Positions 5,569 through 8,976 of a stretch of 8,976 nucleotides of DNA are shown in pieces (within the stretch, counting starts at the first letter, position 1; the number at the start of each line of letters is the position of its first letter). Source of the DNA: Acidobacteriota bacterium (GTDB lineage Bacteria > Acidobacteriota > UBA6911 > RPQK01); the NCBI GenBank assembly GCA_003819755.1, contig RPQK01000276.1:1-8976 (forward strand), read 5' to 3'. Under the pieces are notes generated by a model. The model was not told the origin of the DNA. It ran no database searches and saw nothing but the letters and a program-made list of their open reading frames with translations. Position numbers and translations under genes: made by a program.

Positions 5569-6720
5569 TTATTTCCCCTCGATCGTCATCTTTACGGGCG
5601 ACTTCAACCGGGCGGCGAACTGGCTCAGGTACGCCTCCCAGGCCTCGACGCCGGAAAAGTCTCCACTCTTGTCCCAACCGAACCCTGCATAGTAAGAAAA
5701 CGGCATACCGCCAGGCCCGCGGATCACGAGCAGGTAATTAAGATCATCCTCAGTCGAATCGACGACCGAGGCGGGATCGGCAATGATCCCGCAACCGACG
5801 TTACCGTTGTCCTTGATCGGCTCCCAGGTTCGCAACCAACCCTGCCCCTTCTCAACTTTTACGGTTGAACCCGGGTTCCGTTTAATCCCAGCCGCAATCG
5901 TAAGGTCCGACTGTCCGGCCATCAGGTAGTGACTCTCGAAGCGGCTGAGATTCTGGCCCGCGTCCAAGCTGATCCGCTTGGTTTCCGCAATTCGGCGGCC
6001 ATTAGCCACCCAGGCGCCGTAATCCAACTCAAAAACAACCCGGATAGGGCCGTTCGCTAGCACCCGCGACCCCATGAAATTCCGGGCAGTATAAAGCTTG
6101 CCGCCTTCCCAAATCCCGCTTCCGCCGCATCCCCGGCTCTTCCCTGCCGAGTAGAAGTCCGCACCTTCGCCGGTATCCGCGTGGTAGTTGTCGACCATAT
6201 ACCAGTCGTTGATCACCAGCTTCCGGACGCGCTTGCACCAGATGTCAACGGTACTGCTGGTGAGCGGCTCATTCTGCCAGGTCTCGAGCGCCGGGCCGTA
6301 CATCCGATGGGCCACCCGGTCATTCTCCCAGGCAAAGTCATCGAAACGTTCGCGCACGAACCGGCCGTAGGCCTTGAACTGCTCATTGGTCAGGTGCTGA
6401 GGGGGCCCGAGCGTTATCGCGAACTTCTTGGCTTCGAGCGGCTTGAAGTCAGCCTGAAAGATCAGTTGCTCCAGCACCCCGTCGCCCGTCAGGTCAACCG
6501 CCTGAACAAGGACTTCCCCACCGCCGACTTCGGCCACATGAAAACGCTTCGAATCGTTGGTGGGAAGCAGCCGGAGCAGCTCAGGACCCGACACCTCGAT
6601 CGTCTCGCTGGGTCTGACAACGTCCAGCTCGTTCTTGACGGTAACTACGACCTGGCCGCGGCCAAAGACGGAAAACAGGACGAGTAGCGGAAGGAAATTG
6701 AGCGAGATTCTTTTCATCAT
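5569..6720 (-). CDS. Secreted DUF4861 family protein, putative glycan-related
   Basis: This 383-residue exported protein belongs, as I recognise it, to the DUF4861 family, whose biochemical role is not known to me. A signal peptide covers about 1-22 (hydrophobic 5-20, then GRGQ). A beta-rich N-terminal part (23-105) contains VDLTGDGVLEQLIFQ (75-89). Two strongly patterned blocks follow: RFDDFAWENDRVAHRMYGP (125-143), and 173-202, which begins WYMVDNYH and contains DTGEGADFYSAGKSRGCGG (182-200). They are rich in Asp, Glu, His, Arg and Trp, as expected for a carbohydrate site. C162 and C198 are among the few cysteines. The GH105 gene nearby and the outer-membrane receptor gene upstream point to acidic polysaccharide breakdown. 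The start is MMKR; the second Met is an equally possible start, and no good ribosome-binding site precedes either. A catalytic role is inferred, and a binding or structural role remains possible. Confidence 0.8.
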   Translation of the reverse strand: MMKRISLNFLPLLVLFSVFGRGQVVVTVKNELDVVRPSETIEVSGPELLRLLPTNDSKRFHVAEVGGGEVLVQAVDLTGDGVLEQLIFQADFKPLEAKKFAITLGPPQHLTNEQFKAYGRFVRERFDDFAWENDRVAHRMYGPALETWQNEPLTSSTVDIWCKRVRKLVINDWYMVDNYHADTGEGADFYSAGKSRGCGGSGIWEGGKLYTARNFMGSRVLANGPIRVVFELDYGAWVANGRRIAETKRISLDAGQNLSRFESHYLMAGQSDLTIAAGIKRNPGSTVKVEKGQGWLRTWEPIKDNGNVGCGIIADPASVVDSTEDDLNYLLVIRGPGGMPFSYYAGFGWDKSGDFSGVEAWEAYLSQFAARLKSPVKMTIEGK

Positions 6721-6734
6721 GATCGTGACAGCAC

Positions 6735-6764
6735 AAAGGCGCGGAACCGTAATTCCACGCCTTT
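6735..6764 (-). other. Hairpin between receptor and DUF4861 genes
   Basis: AAAGGCG (6735-6741) pairs with CGCCTTT (6758-6764), and inside it GGAA (6743-6746) pairs with TTCC (6753-6756), with one C/A mismatch and a 6-base loop. On the - strand the stem ends in CGCCTTTG, giving only three T residues, so it is at best a weak terminator of the receptor transcript. It ends 14 bases before the DUF4861 start codon and could limit ribosome access or mark an RNA processing point. Confidence 0.5.
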
Positions 6765-6790
6765 CCGCGATACTTCCGCGTTATTCCGCG
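6753..6790. repeat. TTCCRCG direct repeats at 10-11 base spacing
   Basis: TTCCACG starts at 6753 and TTCCGCG starts at 6763, 6774 and 6784, giving spacings of 10, 11 and 10 bases, about one helical turn. One inverted copy, CGCGGAA, lies at 6740-6746. The array begins 4 bases beyond the receptor stop codon, reading along the - strand. With the overlapping hairpin it fills most of the 74-base gap. It may be a decayed minisatellite or a helically phased protein-binding array. Confidence 0.6.
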
Positions 6791-6794
6791 GGAT

Positions 6795-8976
6795 CTAGAA
6801 GACGAACTTCAGGCTGATCTGAATACGCCGCGGGTAGTTGACCTGCGTACTCGCGCGAATCTTTCCGAAATTCCCGCTCGACGGACCGGTGTCCGGGGCG
6901 CCAAACTGCGGATGATTCAACGCATTCAGGAACTCGGCCTTGAAGTGGAACTCCTTTCCCTCGGTGATCGGGGTCTTCTTTACGAAGGAGAAGTCATAGT
7001 TGTTGATCACGTCGGCCCTCAGGAAATCGAAGCGCAACGGGAAGGTCCGTACGTTGCTCCCCAGTTGGAGCGCCGAACTGGTCTCCCACAGACTGGCATC
7101 GGTCTTGAACCAACCCTCAATCGACCGCTCGGACTTGGGCAGCTTGATGTCCTCGACATTGCTCCCCTTGAAGATCACGTTGCCAAAGCCGATGGGCGAA
7201 CCCGTCTGGTAGGAGTAGATACCTGCGAGCTGCCATCCGCTGATGATCCGCGAGAGAACGGCGTTTACGTCACCCCCCAGCGCCTTGCCCCGACCAAACG
7301 GGAACTCGTAGATACCGCTGATCGTCAGCCGGTGCGGCCGGTCAAGGTCTGAAATCACCTCGGTCGGACGCGGGTCGGCGGCGTTCAGAAATTCGGTAGC
7401 CTGCATGAACTGCGAGTAGGTGTAATTTCCCATCAGGGTGTACCCCTGCGAGAAGCGCTTCTGAATGTTCGTCTGGAAGGAGTGGTACCAGGACCAGCCT
7501 TCCTGCTCATCCATATTCACGCTGTCAAAGCCGGGGAATGGAACGAGCAGCCTGGATCGCGCAATGTTCGATCCTGTAAATGTGCCAGTCGCTCCTGCCG
7601 GCATGATCGTCTTCTTGGCCACTGTATCGTAGAACGGGTTGGGCACGTTCTGACTCAGGTAGTTGATGGTCGTCTGATCCCGCGTCGGAGCAGTGCTCAG
7701 GTACTCGTTCGGAAGGGCATTCAGGTTACGATTTGCGTTGTTGCCGCCCGACTGGTATTCCAGGTGCGTTCCCCGGTTCCCGATGTAGCCGAGCTCAACC
7801 ACGTACCCGAGACCCAGCTCCCGCTGGAAACCCAACTGCCAGCGCTGCATGTAGGACGTCTGGGGATTCGGGTTGAAGAAGGTGATCCCAGCTCCAAGAT
7901 TGGTCAGTGTGCCGTTTCCATTACCAATCGGTTCGACAACGCCGTTCGGGTAGGGATTGGTGAGATTCGCAGTAAAGTGCAAACCATTGTCGGTCGTCGC
8001 GATGAAGTTGGTGTTCTGGCTGAAACCTGTCTGAATGACATCGCCACGACGCTGGCCGAGGAAGCCGAAGAAGATTCCATAGCCGAGTCGCAAGACGGTC
8101 TTGTCGTCCAGCTTGTAGGCGATGCCGACGCGCGGCATGAACTGCTTCGTCGGGGAATTCCACAAGGCACGTGGCTGTCCATTCAGGCCGGCGAAAAGCA
8201 ATCCGCCCCGCACGTTGAACTGGTCGACAGGGACCTCGGACGTCGGGTTCTTGGCGTAGATCGCCCGCGCCTGGGCCTCGATCGGCTGGATCACGTTGAA
8301 ATCGAATCCCCCGACCGTCCGGTTAAACCGCTCGGTCAAAGCACCCTCGTACTCGTAGCGCAGGCCCATGTTCACCGTCAACCGGCTATTCATCTTCCAG
8401 TCATCGTGGAAATACACGCCATAGGAAGTGGACTGTTCGGCATAGGAAGCCGAACGAGTAATGTACGTGTTGCTGTGGCTCGGCAGGCCGAGCAGCAGGG
8501 TCGCGACCGACTGCCCGAGACTGTTCGGCGCTGCGGTTGAGTTGTCGAAGGGCCCACGCACCCAGCCGCCATCGAAGTTGAACCGGCCGGTCTCGTCGGG
8601 GGAGAAGTTCCGGTTTGTCTCGCGATAGGCACGGAATTCGAAGCCCGTCTTGAAAGCGTGAGAACTGACAATCTTGTTCAGCGTCCCGATAACCGAGTGG
8701 GTATCATTGGGACGGTAGTAGCCCGTCCCCTGCGTTCCCTGATAGCTGGCGATGTCAATGCGCGGAAACCGTCGGGTGTCAGGGGAGATCAAATCGTTGT
8801 AGGCCTTCGAAAAACCAAGGGTCGTCAGGTCCATCTTCCCGACCGATTCCGAGTTTCCTGCGTCACCGCGGATGAAACGGTTGTAACCGTAGCGCAGGTT
8901 CATGACCGTCGTCGGGTTGAACGTGTAAACGTCATCGAAGGTGAACGCCCGGGTGAAGAACTGGAACTCGTTACCC
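6795..8976 (-). CDS. Oar-type TonB-dependent outer-membrane receptor, C-terminal part
   Basis: This is the beta-barrel part of a large outer-membrane transporter that takes up ligands using energy passed on by TonB. The frame stays open to the right edge; the residues before the internal Met at 8901-8903 (GNEFQFFTRAFTFDDVYTFN) fit the family, so that Met is not the start. About 727 residues are visible. The N-terminal signal, any carboxypeptidase-regulatory-like domain and the plug should lie beyond the window. Alternating aromatic strands recur, including MNLRYGYNRF, SYGVYFHDDWKMNSRLTVNM with GLRYEYEG, FMPRVGIAYKLDDKT, WQLGFQRELGLGYVVELGYI, HRLTISGIYEFPFGRGKALG and ISLKFVF. The final residue is Phe, the usual barrel-assembly signal. 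No SusD-like gene accompanies it in the window, consistent with the Oar-like receptors common in Acidobacteriota. The ligand is unknown; the downstream DUF4861 and GH105 genes suggest an acidic oligosaccharide. Confidence 0.88.
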   Translation of the reverse strand, partial: GNEFQFFTRAFTFDDVYTFNPTTVMNLRYGYNRFIRGDAGNSESVGKMDLTTLGFSKAYNDLISPDTRRFPRIDIASYQGTQGTGYYRPNDTHSVIGTLNKIVSSHAFKTGFEFRAYRETNRNFSPDETGRFNFDGGWVRGPFDNSTAAPNSLGQSVATLLLGLPSHSNTYITRSASYAEQSTSYGVYFHDDWKMNSRLTVNMGLRYEYEGALTERFNRTVGGFDFNVIQPIEAQARAIYAKNPTSEVPVDQFNVRGGLLFAGLNGQPRALWNSPTKQFMPRVGIAYKLDDKTVLRLGYGIFFGFLGQRRGDVIQTGFSQNTNFIATTDNGLHFTANLTNPYPNGVVEPIGNGNGTLTNLGAGITFFNPNPQTSYMQRWQLGFQRELGLGYVVELGYIGNRGTHLEYQSGGNNANRNLNALPNEYLSTAPTRDQTTINYLSQNVPNPFYDTVAKKTIMPAGATGTFTGSNIARSRLLVPFPGFDSVNMDEQEGWSWYHSFQTNIQKRFSQGYTLMGNYTYSQFMQATEFLNAADPRPTEVISDLDRPHRLTISGIYEFPFGRGKALGGDVNAVLSRIISGWQLAGIYSYQTGSPIGFGNVIFKGSNVEDIKLPKSERSIEGWFKTDASLWETSSALQLGSNVRTFPLRFDFLRADVINNYDFSFVKKTPITEGKEFHFKAEFLNALNHPQFGAPDTGPSSGNFGKIRASTQVNYPRRIQISLKFVF

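Noticed and set aside
4641..5741. 366-codon open frame on the + strand spanning the IclR gene and the end of DUF4861
   Set aside because: It covers two gene ends, a repeat and an inverted repeat on the opposite strand. Its composition is arginine/serine-rich with no domain, typical of a shadow frame.
7482..8540. 352-codon open frame on the + strand opposite the receptor
   Set aside because: It is antisense to strongly patterned beta-barrel strands and has no domain of its own.
8901..8903. ATG as the true start of the receptor gene
   Set aside because: The frame continues to the window edge with family-like sequence before it, and a receptor starting here would lack a signal peptide and plug.

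Overview
The window looks like high-GC chromosomal DNA of an acidobacterium, most likely near Bryobacterales/Solibacter. This is an inference from three things: a large Oar-type TonB-dependent receptor with no SusD partner, a GAF-SpoIIE phosphatase beside a DUF5658 small membrane protein, and intergenic gaps filled with short degenerate tandem repeats. No 16S or other taxonomic marker is present. There are eight protein genes, two of them cut by the window edges. I see no tRNA, rRNA, CRISPR array, insertion sequence or prophage.

Left part (1-2745, + strand). The 3' part of a GAF + SpoIIE/PP2C-type serine phosphatase runs in from the left edge. A 114-base gap with two overlapping, mutually exclusive hairpins follows. 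Next come a 150-residue DUF5658 membrane protein with an arginine-rich N-terminal tail and, 9 bases later, an exported GlpQ-like glycerophosphodiester phosphodiesterase.

Convergent junction (2746-2883). The whole gap between the phosphodiesterase and the oppositely oriented Nudix gene is a 9-base minisatellite. It is arranged as two inverted arms (GGGACAGAA-type, then TTCTGTCCC/TTGTGTCCC-type), which would fold into a long hairpin in transcripts from either side.

Right part (2884-8976, - strand). Five genes read right to left: Oar-type outer-membrane receptor (cut by the right edge), DUF4861 secreted protein, IclR-family regulator, exported GH105 unsaturated rhamnogalacturonyl/glucuronyl hydrolase, and Nudix hydrolase. 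The arrangement suggests a locus for taking up and breaking down pectin- or rhamnogalacturonan-like acidic oligosaccharides. The receptor would import oligomers, GH105 would remove the unsaturated uronic acid left by a polysaccharide lyase, DUF4861 would act on the same material in an unknown way, and IclR would sense a sugar-acid product. No lyase gene lies in the window, so the substrate is inferred.

The least explained parts are DUF4861, which has no function known to me, and the intergenic repeats. Three gaps carry tandem repeats of three different periods (9, 7 and about 10-11 bases), each starting at or within a few bases of a stop codon. I found no clear evidence of a wholly new system.
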